A stretch of 64,000 nt of DNA from Lonicera japonica (lineage: Eukaryota > Streptophyta > Magnoliopsida > Dipsacales > Caprifoliaceae). The stretch spans positions 30,621,248 through 30,685,247 of the forward strand of contig CM038467.1 in the NCBI GenBank assembly GCA_021464415.1, in the 5' to 3' direction. Shown one piece after another: positions 1 through 9,961 of the stretch; within the stretch, counting starts at the first letter, position 1; every line of letters starts with the position of its first letter. A program made the position numbers and the translations under genes. The notes under the pieces are model-generated. The model saw only the letters and a program-made list of their open reading frames with translations, ran no database searches and was not told the DNA's origin.

Positions 1-435
1 ACCTCTCTTTACTATTTCAGGTGTTTGAAACCTTAACCCTAGTTTTCTCCCCTCAAACAACTCTTTATTAGCTCAGGTATCGAGATAAACCCCTATTTGG
101 CTCGTTAAATTTGCTCTTTTTCTTCATTTGGAGGATCTGTTTTCAATGTAAACTTAGGCAAATGTAAGTTTTCTCCTTGCGTTCTGGTTTGTTATATGTA
201 TCTCATTTAGTCCTTGAAACTTCAAGGAACCCTAATTGTGCTTCAAAATCGAAAGTTTGTGTGAAAAGATGTAATTTTAGTGTTTGTGCATGATGGAAAA
301 ATCGTTGACTGTGAGTGTTTGAATAGATTTTGGTGGTTTATTTATGTGTTTTGAGAAACCCTAGTTGTGATTAAGATTCAGAAATTTAGATAAAGACGCT
401 TTTTTTTCGTTTTTTTGTTTTTTGATGTTGATTTC
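1..435 (+). repeat. Partial copy A of the SPT16 leader-like tandem unit
   Basis: This stretch resembles the starts of the two longer units at 436 and 3111. All three share the opening 'acctctctttact...gtgtttgaaa', the 'caaggaacccta' segment and the 'gagaaaccctag' segment. It is a more diverged, shorter copy, and it may be cut off by the window edge. It contains AAACCCTA-type motifs common in plant leaders. No open reading frame is supported. Confidence 0.6.
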
Positions 436-1091
436 ACCTCTCTTTACTCTTTGAAGTGTTTGAAACTCTAGCCCTAGTTTTATACCATCGAACAACTCTT
501 ACTAGCCCTGATATCGAGATGAAACCCTAATTGACTTGTTAAATTTTCTCCTTTTCTTATTTGAACAATATGCTTTAAGTAGCAAATATAAGTTCTATCT
601 TTGCTTTTTGTTTTGATATATGTATCTTGTTTTAGTTTACGCAACTTCAAGGAACCCTACTTGTGCTGACATAACCCCTAATTGACTTGTTAAAATTGGT
701 TATTTTCTTCATCCAAAGAGTCAGTTTCCAGGTTAAATTTTACAAAATGCAAGTTTTTTAATTGTCTTTTGCTTTGATATATGAATCTCATCCGGTCTAG
801 TAACTTCTAGGAACCTTAATTGTGCTTGAAAATCGAAAATTCACGTGAAAAATATTTATTTTTAGTGTTTTTGCTTGAAGGTATCGTCACTGACTATGAG
901 CGTTTGAGCTGATTTTGGGGTTCTGTTTATGTGTTTTTTCTCTTTGAGAAACCCTAATTCTTAGGTGGTTCAAGAATTCAAATCAAAGAAGTGATTTTGT
1001 AGAGGGTTTTCGGGGAAAATTAAGAATTGATTATGTGTTGTTTTCTATTAATGTTTTTATCTGCTTTCTTACTTGATTTCTATTTTTACAG

Positions 1092-1205
1092 ACTTGAATT
1101 CGTCCTGGTGAAATCGATTTCAACCTGACCTATTGTTTGTAAAGAAATCTATTCTCGACTCGAGGTTGTAACAGTGGCTGAATAACCAATTTTAGTGATT
1201 TGAAG
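1092..1205 (+). other. Exon-like leader block, copy in unit B
   Basis: A 114-bp block lies between a pyrimidine-rich 'tttctatttttacag' acceptor and an 'aag|gtacat' donor. The same block, with the same length, is at 3771-3884. It resembles part of the first leader exon inferred for the second SPT16 gene on the minus strand near 24150 ('ttggtgacattgattt'). That suggests it is duplicated SPT16 5' UTR. This is inference from motif and similarity only; transcript data would decide. Confidence 0.4.
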
Positions 1206-1493
1206 GTACATACATAATGTAACAACGTTAACCAGGTGAATCACGTCTCAGGGATTTTTGGTGTTTCATATAAGAGAAAATTTTAATATCTAAATTTGTT
1301 GGCTGTGTAGTGAAATGAGCTGCATTAAGATTGATTTTTGAAACTCCTTTGATAGCACACACACACATATATATATATATATGAATAAACCCCATTCCAT
1401 TTTCAAGAACATTTCAGAATATCTTCGTTACATTACACATCTAATATCATTAGACCCTTGAATTCTAACGTGTTTAGAAATATGATTCCTCAA

Positions 1494-2355
1494 TGTTCTA
1501 AAAATCGCTAGGCGTTCCTAGGTCGGCGAGGGGGGGCCTAGCGCCTAGGAGATTAATCGGGGATTAATCGGCCAAACTATTTTTTATTAAAAATATAATT
1601 TTAAATAACATAATACTAAAAAAACAGTGTAATAAACTAATAATCCTATTAAAAAAGAAAAGGTGAATGAATAATAAAAAAGAAAAAGGTGAATGAATAA
1701 TAACAATATAACTTAGCTTATATATAAATATAATATAAACAAACGGTGAGTCGGTGAATGAATAATAACAATATAACTTAGCTTATATAAATATAATATA
1801 AACAAACTAAAGTAACTTATATAAATATAATATAAACACAAACTAAAGTAACTTATAAGAGGAAAAGTAAAAAATAGACCTTAACGAAAACTAGGGCTGG
1901 ACGGATTGTAACGTTCGTTCACACCGAGCCGCCGAGGAGAGGAGCGAATAGCACGGCAACTGAGAGAAGAGGATGGCGACTGAGAGAAAAGGAGTGGACG
2001 GCGATGGGAGATGACGACGGCGAGCTGAGGAGATGAGAGGATGAGATTCGGATGAGAGAGGAAGGAGATGAGAGGGTTGCTGCGTTGGTCGATTGTGAAA
2101 GAGATCTCAGATACGTGTTTTGTTCTTGCTTTTTAATTTTTTTTTTCTTTTTAACGAAACAACATCGTTTTGGAATGGGAAAAAAAAATTAATTGGCGCC
2201 TACCGCCTAGACCGGAAAATCGGCGCCTAACAGGAAAATCGGCGCCTAACCAGCGCCTAATCGCTCAACCGCCTAATCCAAAACGATTTGCCCTAGTCCG
2301 GGCGTTGTTGCTCCAATTTCCGCCTAGTCGCCGCCTAGGCGCGATTTTTAGAACA
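1494..2355. mobile_element. CGCCTAG-rich non-autonomous DNA element, copy 1
   Basis: The ends are inverted: the left begins tgttctaaaaatcgctaggc and the right finishes cgcgatttttagaaca. Both ends carry several CGCCTAG / GCGCC motifs. The interior is an AT-rich left part followed by a GC-rich, purine-rich part (1900-2060) that looks like captured host sequence. No transposase is encoded. The 108-codon frame at 2170-2496 runs out of the element into flanking DNA and is not a gene. No clean target-site duplication is visible, so the superfamily is unassigned. Confidence 0.65.
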
Positions 2356-2536
2356 CTGACAACAGAAATAAAGAAGGGAGTTGATGATTATTTGTTAGAC
2401 TTATTAGTCGTTCAACGTGAATGGAATAGGCATTCAAATCTTGTAATTATTTTTACCAGTTTTGTTAAAGGTGATGTGTTTTTTCCACTTTTATGAGTGT
2501 CGTAAAATTATGGTCGAAAGTCGTAGGTGTAATCAA

Positions 2537-2815
2537 TATTCTAAAAATCGCTAGGCGCTCCTAGGTCGGCGAGGGGGGGCCTAGCGCCTAGGGGATTAAT
2601 CGGTCAAACGATTTTTTTATTAAAAATATTATTTTAAATAAAATAATACTAACAAAATATAAAATACCTTTCAAATTAACATTAATTGTCCAACATTCAA
2701 CCAATAAAACATGCATTCCAAAAGAAGTCCAAATTTTAAAATAATAAATAAATAAAATTAACAAAATAAAAGTGAATAGGGGTGAAATTACAAATAACTA
2801 AAAATATATAGGGTG

Positions 2816-2898
<83 letters not shown>

Positions 2899-3110
2899 TT
2901 AATAAGAGACTTCACATGTACGTACTCTCTCTCTATCTATCTCCGTCTCTCTTTATCTCAATCTCGTTCTCTCTCCCACGTCTCATCCACAACCAATCGA
3001 AAAATTGGCGCCTAATCGTCGCCTAATCACTCCGGCGCCTAAACACAAATGACTTGCCCTAGGCCGGGCAGGGGAGGACCGATATCCGCTTAGGCACAAT
3101 TTTTAGAACA
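2537..3110. mobile_element. CGCCTAG-rich non-autonomous DNA element, copy 2
   Basis: It has the same termini as copy 1 and a left half almost identical to copy 3 (4330-4640), so copies 2 and 3 are duplicates of one insertion. The left flank 'gtaggtgtaatcaat' is shared with copy 3. Relative to copy 3, it lacks both the foldback element and an exon-like segment (the counterpart of 6204-6330). It contains a long (ATA)n run at 2816-2897. Confidence 0.65.
2816..2897. repeat. (ATA)n microsatellite
   Basis: About 27 uninterrupted ATA units lie inside CGCCTAG element copy 2. The matching site in copy 3 (about 4610-4626) has only a few units, so the tract expanded after the unit duplication or contracted in copy 3. 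Confidence 0.95.
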
Positions 3111-4329
3111 CTGCTCTTTACTCTTTGAAGTGTTTGAAACTCTAGCCCTAGTTTTATACCATCGAACAACTCTTTATTAGCCCTGATATCGAAATGAAAC
3201 CCTAATTGACTAATTAAATTTTCTCCTTTTCTTATTTGAACAATATGCTTTCAGTGTAAAGCAAATGTAAGTTCTATCTTTGCCTTTTGTTTTGATATAT
3301 GTATCTTGTTTTAGTTTACGCAACTTCAAAGAACCCTACTTGTGCTGATATAACCCTTAATTGACTTGTTAAAATTGGTTTTTTTCTTCATCCAAAGAGT
3401 CAGTTTTTAGTTTAAATTTTACAAAATGCAAGTTTTTTAAATGTCTTTTGCTTTGATATATAAATCTCATCCGGTCTAGCAACTTCTAGGAACCTTAATT
3501 GTGCTTGAAAATCGAAAATTCACGTAAAAAATATTTATTTTTGGTGTTTTTATTTGAAGGTATCGTCTCTGATTATGAGCGTTTGAGCTGATTTTGGGGT
3601 TTTGTTTATGTGTTTTTTCTCTTTGAGAAACCCTAATTCTTACGTGGTTCAAGAATTCAAATCAAAGATGTGATTTTGTAGGGGGTTTTCGGGGAAAATT
3701 AAGAATTGATTATGTGTTGTTTTCTATTAATGTTTTTGTCTGCTTTCTTACTTGATTTCTATTTTTGCAGACTTGAATTCATCCTGGTGAAATCGATTTC
3801 AACCTGATTTATTGTTTGTAAAGAAATCTATTCTCGACTCGAGGTTGTAACAGTGGCTGAATAACCAATTTTAGTGATTTGAAGGTATATACATAATGTA
3901 ACAACGTTAACCAGGTGAATCATGTCTCAGGGATTTTTGGTGTTTCATATAAGAAAAAATTTTAATATCTAAATTTATTGGCTGTGTGGTGAAATGAGCT
4001 GCATTAAGATTGATTTTTGATACTCCTTTGATAGCACATATATATATGGATAAACCCCATTCCATTTTCAAGAACATTTCAGAATATCTTAGTTACATTA
4101 CACATCTAATATCATCAAGACCCCTGAATTCTAACATGTTTAGAAGTATAATTCCTACAGAAATAAAGAAGGGAGTTGATGATTATTTGTTAGACTTATT
4201 AGTCGTTCAATGTGAATGGAATAGGCATTCAAATCATGTAATTTTTTTACCAGTTTTGTTAAGGGTGACGTGTTTTTCCACTTTTATGAGTGTCATAAAA
4301 TTATGGTCGAAAGTCGTAGGTGTAATCAA
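3111..4329 (+). repeat. Tandem leader-like unit C
   Basis: This is a near-identical repeat of 443-1493 plus 2356-2536, without the copy 1 element. It carries AAACCCTA motifs at about 3196 and 3629, the exon-like block at 3771-3884, and the 'gaaataaagaagggagttgatg' tail at 4161. It is the unit closest to the SPT16 coding region and so the best candidate for a functional leader or promoter. Confidence 0.75.
3771..3884 (+). other. Exon-like leader block, copy in unit C (candidate SPT16 5' UTR exon)
   Basis: The acceptor-like 'gatttctatttttgcag' precedes the block and the donor-like 'gaag|gtatat' follows it. It matches 1092-1205 over the full 114 bp with only a few differences. If used, it would splice to the leader exon starting at 6693, across a 2.8 kb intron holding the nested elements. 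There is no direct proof. Confidence 0.4.
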
Positions 4330-4649
4330 TGTTTTAAAAATCGCTAGGTGCTCCTAGGTCGGCGAGGGGGGGGCCTAGCGCCTAGGGGATTAATCGGTCA
4401 AACGATTTTTTATTAAAAATATTATTTTAAATAAAATAATACTAACAAAATATAATATACATTTCAAATTAACATTAATTGTCCAACATTCAACCAATAA
4501 ACACATGCATTCCAAAAAAAGTCCAAATTTTAAAATAATAAATAAATAAAATTAGCAAAAGAAAAGTAAATAGGGGTGAAATTACAAATAACTAAAAATA
4601 TATAGGGTGAAAATAATAATAATAAAACTTAATAAGACAAACCCAAACC

Positions 4650-6203
4650 AAATATATAGGGAAAAATATAAAAAAAACCTTAAAGTATGACCTTATGTGC
4701 TATGTTTCTCTTGATGTTTCAATTTTCTCAATTTAACCCCTGAAGTACATTAAGTGAAGCAAATTGAACCCTGGCGTTAATGCCGTTCGTGATTCCATCC
4801 AAAAAATTTATATTTAACCCCCTAAACTTTTAAAATTGACACTAAACTACTTTAATTTATATTTTGTTAACACTTAACTTTATTTTCATTAATCTTTACC
4901 ACCACATTCTTCAACCCACCTCCGTCCACCTTCTCTCTCTCCCCCCAATCCCAAATAAAAATGCTTTAATAATTTTTATTCAAAATCATACCAACGTAGC
5001 ATCCATTTGTCATCATTAATAATGATATCTTTATATATAAATTCACAAATATATATGTAGGACATATTACATTTACTATTTATTATTATGTATAGGGAAT
5101 TATTTTGTGACGAAAATGCCATTGGGAGTTATGTATATTTACTACTCCAATAATAATAAATATTGGTGTTAATGAAAATTCCACTGTTGCTAATTAGTTG
5201 GGTTTTAAAATTTTGCTTCAAAATTACTTCATTAAATTAATGGAATTTTGACTAATATTCCCATTGCATCTAAAGTGTAGAATTTTTCTATCATATTAGT
5301 ACTTGAGAAGCTCCTACACTATTTTTGTCAAAACAAAATAATATTAAATGGTTATGTAACATTGAATTTTGTGTAAAATATACATCAAATATATTAAACA
5401 TACCATGTTTAATATATTTGAGAAAATATTAAAATATTTGATGTATTTTAATATTTTCTCAAATATATTACTATTATTAAAATATTTTAATATTTTCTCA
5501 AATATATTAAACATGGTATGTTTAATATTTTTTAGACCATCTCCAACAGCTGTATAAAAATGGCTCAATTCATTTTCTCAAATATATAACTATTATTAAA
5601 ATATGTACTTTATATTAAAAAATATTATATTTTAAAATTTTATAAAACAAATAAATTAAAAGTGACAAAACTAACATGACGGTAAATTTGATGTATATTT
5701 TAAACAAAATTCAATTTTACATAACCATTTAATATTATTTTAATTTGACAAAAGCAGTGTATGAGCTTCTTAAGTAGTAAACATAATATGTCTCACGTAT
5801 ATATTTGTAAATTTATATATAAAGATATCATTATTAATGATGATAAACGAATATTACGTTGGTATGATTTTGAATGAAAATTATTAAAGCATTTGTGTTT
5901 GGGATTGGGGGGAGAGAGAGAAAGTGGACGGAGGTGGGTTGAAGAAAGTGGTGAGAAAGATGAATGAAAATGGGGTTAAGTATTAATAAAATATAAATTA
6001 AAGAGGTTTAGTGTCAATTTTAAAAGTTTAGGGTGTTAAATATAAATTTTTTGGTTGGAATCACGAACGGCGTTAGTGTCAGGGTTCAATTTGCTTTACT
6101 TAATGTACTTTAGGGATTAAATTAAAAAAATTAAAACATGAAGAGAAACATTGCACGTAAAGTCATACTTCAGGGTTTTGTTTGTATTTATCCCAAATAT
6201 ATA
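4650..6203. mobile_element. 1.5 kb foldback (Mutator-like) element with 9-bp target-site duplication
   Basis: The element is 4659-6194, flanked on both sides by the 9-bp direct repeat aaatatata (4650-4658 and 6195-6203). Its two halves are inverted copies. The left arm starts gggaaaaatataaaaaaaac and the right arm reads gggataaatacaaacaaaac on the opposite strand. Further matches include 'cacgaacggc', 'tttagtgtcaattttaaaag' and 'gatatcattattaatga'. The centre (about 5395-5535) is a second AT-rich palindrome. A 9-bp duplication and long inverted repeats are typical of Mutator-like elements. No protein is encoded. Confidence 0.8.
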
Positions 6204-6341
6204 TCATCTCTTTCCCCGTGAACCCAGAGCCCATTCCGCAGCAACCATCGAAACAAAACCCTAGCTGTCCCAGCCCCGACATCTTCTCAGCCCCAACCTA
6301 TCTCACCCTCGACGATTTCTCACCGGCTTCGACGACTTCAC
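6204..6341 (+). other. Exon-like leader sequence ending in a strong splice donor
   Basis: A pyrimidine- and C-rich stretch with 'aaaaccctagctg' ends at cttcacag|gtacgtactc, a good plant donor. It could be the first 5' UTR exon of the downstream SPT16 gene, joined to the acceptor at 6691-6692. However, it lies inside CGCCTAG element copy 3, whose sister copy 2 has the donor-side sequence (mutated to 'cttcacatgtacg') but not the exon. The 87-codon frame starting at 6182 is not a convincing protein. Confidence 0.4.
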
Positions 6342-6692
6342 AGGTACGTACTCTCTCTCTCTCTATCTATCTCCGTCTCTCTCTATCTCAATCTCGTTCT
6401 CTCTCCCACGTCTCATCCACAACAAATCGGAAAATCGGCGCCTAATCACTCCGGCGCCTAAACACAAACGACTTGCCCTAGGCCGGGCGGGGGAGGACCG
6501 ATTTCCTCTTAGGCGCGATTTTTAGAACCAACAGCGTAGATACGTGATGGGGAGTTCAAATTCCGTTACCTAATTAAATTGGCTGTGTTTGAAATCTTTC
6601 CCAAATATACTTAAAAAGTAGTTTAATCCTGGTCTGTCTTTTGCATTTGTAACTTCAGAAGGAAACTGATACCTATTTATTATTTCTTGCAG

Positions 6693-6760
6693 TTTCTGCT
6701 TACCAGCAATTTGGGCCTACTGAATTTTGAAGGATCCAAACTGAATATTCACCAATTACC
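6693..6760 (+). other. SPT16: SPT16 copy 1 5' UTR exon segment before the start codon
   Basis: The acceptor 'ttattatttcttgcag' at 6677-6692 is followed by 68 bases to the ATG. These align with the minus-strand leader of the second SPT16 gene (22490-22564; shared 'gcttaccagc' / 'gcttatcagc' and 'aaggat'), which also starts right after an acceptor. This conserved leader intron position supports the splice site. Confidence 0.65.
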
Positions 6761-9700
6761 ATGGCTGAGCATCGAAATGGAAACACCAAAACCACTGATG
6801 GCAAGGCATCTGGTGCAGCAGGTGGTTATACAATCAATCTGGATAATTTTGGTAAGCGTTTAAAGATGATGTATTCACACTGGAACGAATACAATGATGA
6901 TCTGTGGGGTGCTTCTGAAGTTCTTGCCGTAGCCACTCCTCCTCCGTCAGAAGATTTGCGGTATTTAAAATCTTCAGCCTTGAATATTTGGTTGCTTGGT
7001 TATGAGTTCCCGGAAACAATTATGGTATTCATGAAGAAGCAGATCCATTTTTTGTGTAGCCTGAAGAAGGCCTCTTTACTAGAAGTTGTGAAAAAAACTG
7101 CTAGGGAGGTTGTGGGTGTAGATGTTGTGATGCACGTGAAGGCAAAAAATGATGACGGAAGTGCGTTGATGGATTCTATATTCCGTGCTGTGAATTCTCA
7201 GTCAAGTTTGAACGGACATGATACCCCAGTTGTGGGCCATATAGCAAGAGAGGCTCCCGAGGGGAAGCTTCTGGAGAAATGGGATGAGAAACTAAAGGGA
7301 GAAAATTTTCAGCTTGCTGATATAACAAATGGATTCTCGGACTTGTTTGCAGTGAAGGATATTAACGAGATCACAAATGTGAAGAAAGCTGCCTATTTAA
7401 CTTCATCTGTGATGAAGCATTTTGTGGTCCCGAAGATGGAAAAGGTCATTGATGAAGAAAAGAAAGTTTCTCATTCTTCATTAATGGACGACACTGAGAA
7501 GGTCATATTGGAACCAGCCAAGGTTAAAGTGAAGCTGAAGGCGGAGAATGTTGATATCTGTTACCCTCCGATTTTCCAGAGTGGAGGAGAGTTTGATCTC
7601 AGACCAAGTGCTTCAAGCAATGATCAGAACCTTTATTATGATTCTACCAGTGTGATCATCTGTGCAATTGGGTCTCGTTACAACAGCTACTGTTCAAATG
7701 TTGCTCGCACTTTTCTAATTGATGCAAATTCAATTCAGAGCAAGGCGTATGAGGTCCTCCTTAAGGCCCACGATGCGGCAATTAGTGCTTTGAAACCGGG
7801 GAATAAGGCTAGTGCAGCCTACCAAGCAGCTCTTTCTATAGTTGAGAAGAATGCTCCAGAATTGGCTGCGAATTTGACAAAATCAGCAGGAACGGGGATC
7901 GGTCTAGAGTTCCGTGAGTCGGGTTTTAGTCTTAACAGCAAGAATGACCGGGTGTTAAAACCAGGGATGGTTTTTAATGTCTCGCTTGGTTTCCAGAATC
8001 TTCAGGCTGAAAGCAAGAACCCTAAGACCCAGAAATTCTCTCTTTTACTTGCTGACACAGTTATTGTTGGTCAAAATGTTCCAGAAGTGGTGACATCGGC
8101 AAGCTCTAAAGCTGTGAAGGACGTGGCATATTCGTTTAATGAGGATGATGAAGAAGAAGAGCCACTGAAAGTGAAACCTGAAGCGAATGGTGCCGAGGCA
8201 TTCTCTAAGGCAAATCTCAGATCAGTTAACCACGAGATGTCAAAGGAGGAGCTAAGGCGACAGCACCAGGCCGAACTTGCCCGGCAGAAGAATGAAGAAA
8301 CAGCCCGGAGGCTAGCCGGTGGTGGTTCTGGGGCGACTGATAACCGTGGTGCTGCAAAACACACTGGCGAATTGATTGCATATAAGAATGTTAATGATAT
8401 ACCTCCTCCAAAAGATTTAATGATACAGATTGATCAAAAGCACGAAGCTATTCTTTTGCCTATTTATGGAAGCATGGTTCCTTTCCATGTTGCCACCATA
8501 AAGAGTGTTAGCAGCCAGCAGGATACTAATCGTTCTTGCTATATCCGAATAATATTTAACGTGCCCGGTACTCCTTTCAGTCCGCACGATTCAAACAGCC
8601 TTAAGTTCCAAGGATCGATTTATGTTAAGGAAGTCTCGTTTCGATCAAAGGACCCAAGGCACATAAGTGAAGTGGTACAGATGATTAAAACCCTCCGCCG
8701 GCAAGTTACCTCCCGGGAGTCTGAAAGAGCCGAGAGGGCAACTTTAGTTACTCAAGAGAAGCTTCAACTTTCTGGGGCCAAATTTAAGCCAATAAGGTTG
8801 TCAGATTTATGGATCCGTCCTGTTTTTGGTGGTCGTGGACGAAAATTGACTGGTACACTAGAAGCACATGCGAACGGGTTCCGTTATTCAACTTCGAGGC
8901 CTGATGAGCGTGTGGATGTTATGTACGCTAACATCAAGCACGCATTTTTTCAGCCAGCCGAGAAGGAAATGATCACTCTCTTGCATTTTCATTTACATAA
9001 CCACATAATGGTTGGAAACAAGAAAACGAAAGATGTGCAGTTCTATTGTGAAGTGATGGATGTAGTCCAAACAATTGGAGGTGGAAAGAGATCTAACTAT
9101 GATCCCGATGAGATTGAAGAAGAACAAAGGGAGCGGGCCCGTAAAAATAAGATCAGCATGGATTTCCAGAACTTTGTGAACCGGGTGAATGATCTATGGG
9201 GTCAACCACAATTCAAACCATTTGATTTGGAATTCGATCAACCACTGAGAGAGCTTGGGTTCCATGGGGTACCCCACAAATCCTCGGCCTTCATAGTCCC
9301 AACTTCGAGCTGCCTTGTTGAGCTCATTGAGACCCCGTTTGTGGTCATCACTCTGAGCGAGATCGAGATTGTTAACCTGGAGAGAGTCGGGCTTGGGCAG
9401 AAGAATTTCGACATGACCCTTGTGTTTAAGGACTTCAAGCGAGATGTATTCCGTATCGACTCAATCCCTTCTTCATCGCTAGACGGGATCAAAGAGTGGC
9501 TCGATACAACTGACCTCAAGTACTACGAGAGCAGGCTAAATCTCAACTGGCGACCCATATTGAAGACCATCACTGATGACCCAGAGAAATTTATTGAAGA
9601 TGGGGGATGGGAGTTTTTGAACATGGAGGCTAGTGACTCGGAATCTGATAACTCACAAGAGTCAGACCAAGGGTACGAGCCTTCGGATGTGGAACCCGAC

Positions 9701-9961
9701 ACAGCTTCGGAGGATGAGGATGATGACAGCGAGTCGTTGGTGGAGTCTGATGATGATGAGGAAGAGGATTCTGAGGAAGGTTCGGAGGAGGAAGAAGGGA
9801 AAACGTGGGAAGAGCTGGAAAGAGAAGCGAGCAATGCAGATAGAGAGAAAGGAAATGAATCAGATAGCGAGGAGGAGAGGAATAGAAGGAAGATCAAGGC
9901 TTTTGGGAAGTCTCGTGCTGGTCCCATTAGCAGTGCCCCTAAAAGAGCAAAGATGAGGTAG
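6761..9961 (+). CDS. SPT16: FACT complex subunit SPT16, copy 1
   Basis: The protein has 1066 residues encoded in one uninterrupted exon, full length for plant SPT16. With SSRP1 it forms FACT, a nuclear histone chaperone that loosens and rebuilds nucleosomes during Pol II transcription and replication. Domain order matches the family: an N-terminal lobe (about 25-190), a peptidase-M24-like fold (about 200-430) that binds histones and is not expected to be catalytic in this family, an acidic patch (about 460-467) and a short coiled coil starting MSKEELRRQHQ (about 493-518). The SPT16 middle domain begins near 536, and the tandem PH-like region includes GRGRKLTGTLEAHANGFRYS (about 689 onward) and the ELGFHGVPHKSS block (about 830-900). 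An Asp/Glu/Ser-rich tail (about 956-1040) ends in a basic tip, KRAKMR. The start is supported by identity with the second copy. No stops or frameshifts are seen. Confidence 0.97.
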   Translation: MAEHRNGNTKTTDGKASGAAGGYTINLDNFGKRLKMMYSHWNEYNDDLWGASEVLAVATPPPSEDLRYLKSSALNIWLLGYEFPETIMVFMKKQIHFLCSLKKASLLEVVKKTAREVVGVDVVMHVKAKNDDGSALMDSIFRAVNSQSSLNGHDTPVVGHIAREAPEGKLLEKWDEKLKGENFQLADITNGFSDLFAVKDINEITNVKKAAYLTSSVMKHFVVPKMEKVIDEEKKVSHSSLMDDTEKVILEPAKVKVKLKAENVDICYPPIFQSGGEFDLRPSASSNDQNLYYDSTSVIICAIGSRYNSYCSNVARTFLIDANSIQSKAYEVLLKAHDAAISALKPGNKASAAYQAALSIVEKNAPELAANLTKSAGTGIGLEFRESGFSLNSKNDRVLKPGMVFNVSLGFQNLQAESKNPKTQKFSLLLADTVIVGQNVPEVVTSASSKAVKDVAYSFNEDDEEEEPLKVKPEANGAEAFSKANLRSVNHEMSKEELRRQHQAELARQKNEETARRLAGGGSGATDNRGAAKHTGELIAYKNVNDIPPPKDLMIQIDQKHEAILLPIYGSMVPFHVATIKSVSSQQDTNRSCYIRIIFNVPGTPFSPHDSNSLKFQGSIYVKEVSFRSKDPRHISEVVQMIKTLRRQVTSRESERAERATLVTQEKLQLSGAKFKPIRLSDLWIRPVFGGRGRKLTGTLEAHANGFRYSTSRPDERVDVMYANIKHAFFQPAEKEMITLLHFHLHNHIMVGNKKTKDVQFYCEVMDVVQTIGGGKRSNYDPDEIEEEQRERARKNKISMDFQNFVNRVNDLWGQPQFKPFDLEFDQPLRELGFHGVPHKSSAFIVPTSSCLVELIETPFVVITLSEIEIVNLERVGLGQKNFDMTLVFKDFKRDVFRIDSIPSSSLDGIKEWLDTTDLKYYESRLNLNWRPILKTITDDPEKFIEDGGWEFLNMEASDSESDNSQESDQGYEPSDVEPDTASEDEDDDSESLVESDDDEEEDSEEGSEEEEGKTWEELEREASNADREKGNESDSEEERNRRKIKAFGKSRAGPISSAPKRAKMR

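Larger units (their letters stand above)
436..3110 (+). repeat. Tandem leader-like unit B, interrupted by two DNA elements
   Basis: Unit B repeats almost base for base at 3111-4330, apart from insertions. It starts with 'cctctctttactctttgaag' and includes an exon-like 114-bp block at 1092-1205. That block has an acceptor-like 'tatttttacag' before it and a 'gaag|gtacat' donor after it. A CGCCTAG-rich element (1494-2355) sits inside the unit, and a second (2537-3110) ends it. The element 1494-2355 is absent from the matching site in unit C (about 4157), so it inserted after the duplication or was lost from C. Confidence 0.75.
4330..6529. mobile_element. CGCCTAG-rich non-autonomous DNA element, copy 3, with nested foldback element
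   Basis: The left end 'tgttttaaaaatcgctagg' and right end 'ggcgcgatttttagaac' match copies 1 and 2. The body is split by the foldback element 4659-6194. After that comes an exon-like GC-rich stretch (6204-6341), followed by a 'gtacgtactctctctct' segment shared with copy 2 and then the CGCCTAG-rich right end. It lies directly upstream of the SPT16 leader exon and inside the probable leader intron. Confidence 0.65.

Noticed and set aside
300..960. Interstitial telomere repeat
   Set aside because: The AAACCCTA motifs are single and scattered, not in tandem, so they are promoter or leader motifs rather than telomeric DNA.
2170..2496. 108-codon frame upstream of SPT16
   Set aside because: It starts in the end of a CGCCTAG-rich element and runs into duplicated flanking DNA. 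The composition is repeat-like and no domain is seen.
5344..5568. Frames on both strands at the centre of the foldback element
   Set aside because: They are low-complexity Ile/Asn/Phe/Lys sequence produced by an AT palindrome, not coding.
8071..9927. Long antisense frames (97, 93 and 134 codons) inside SPT16 copy 1
   Set aside because: These are serine-rich mirror frames of acidic SPT16 codons. The same shadows appear opposite copy 2 (19302-19727 and others).
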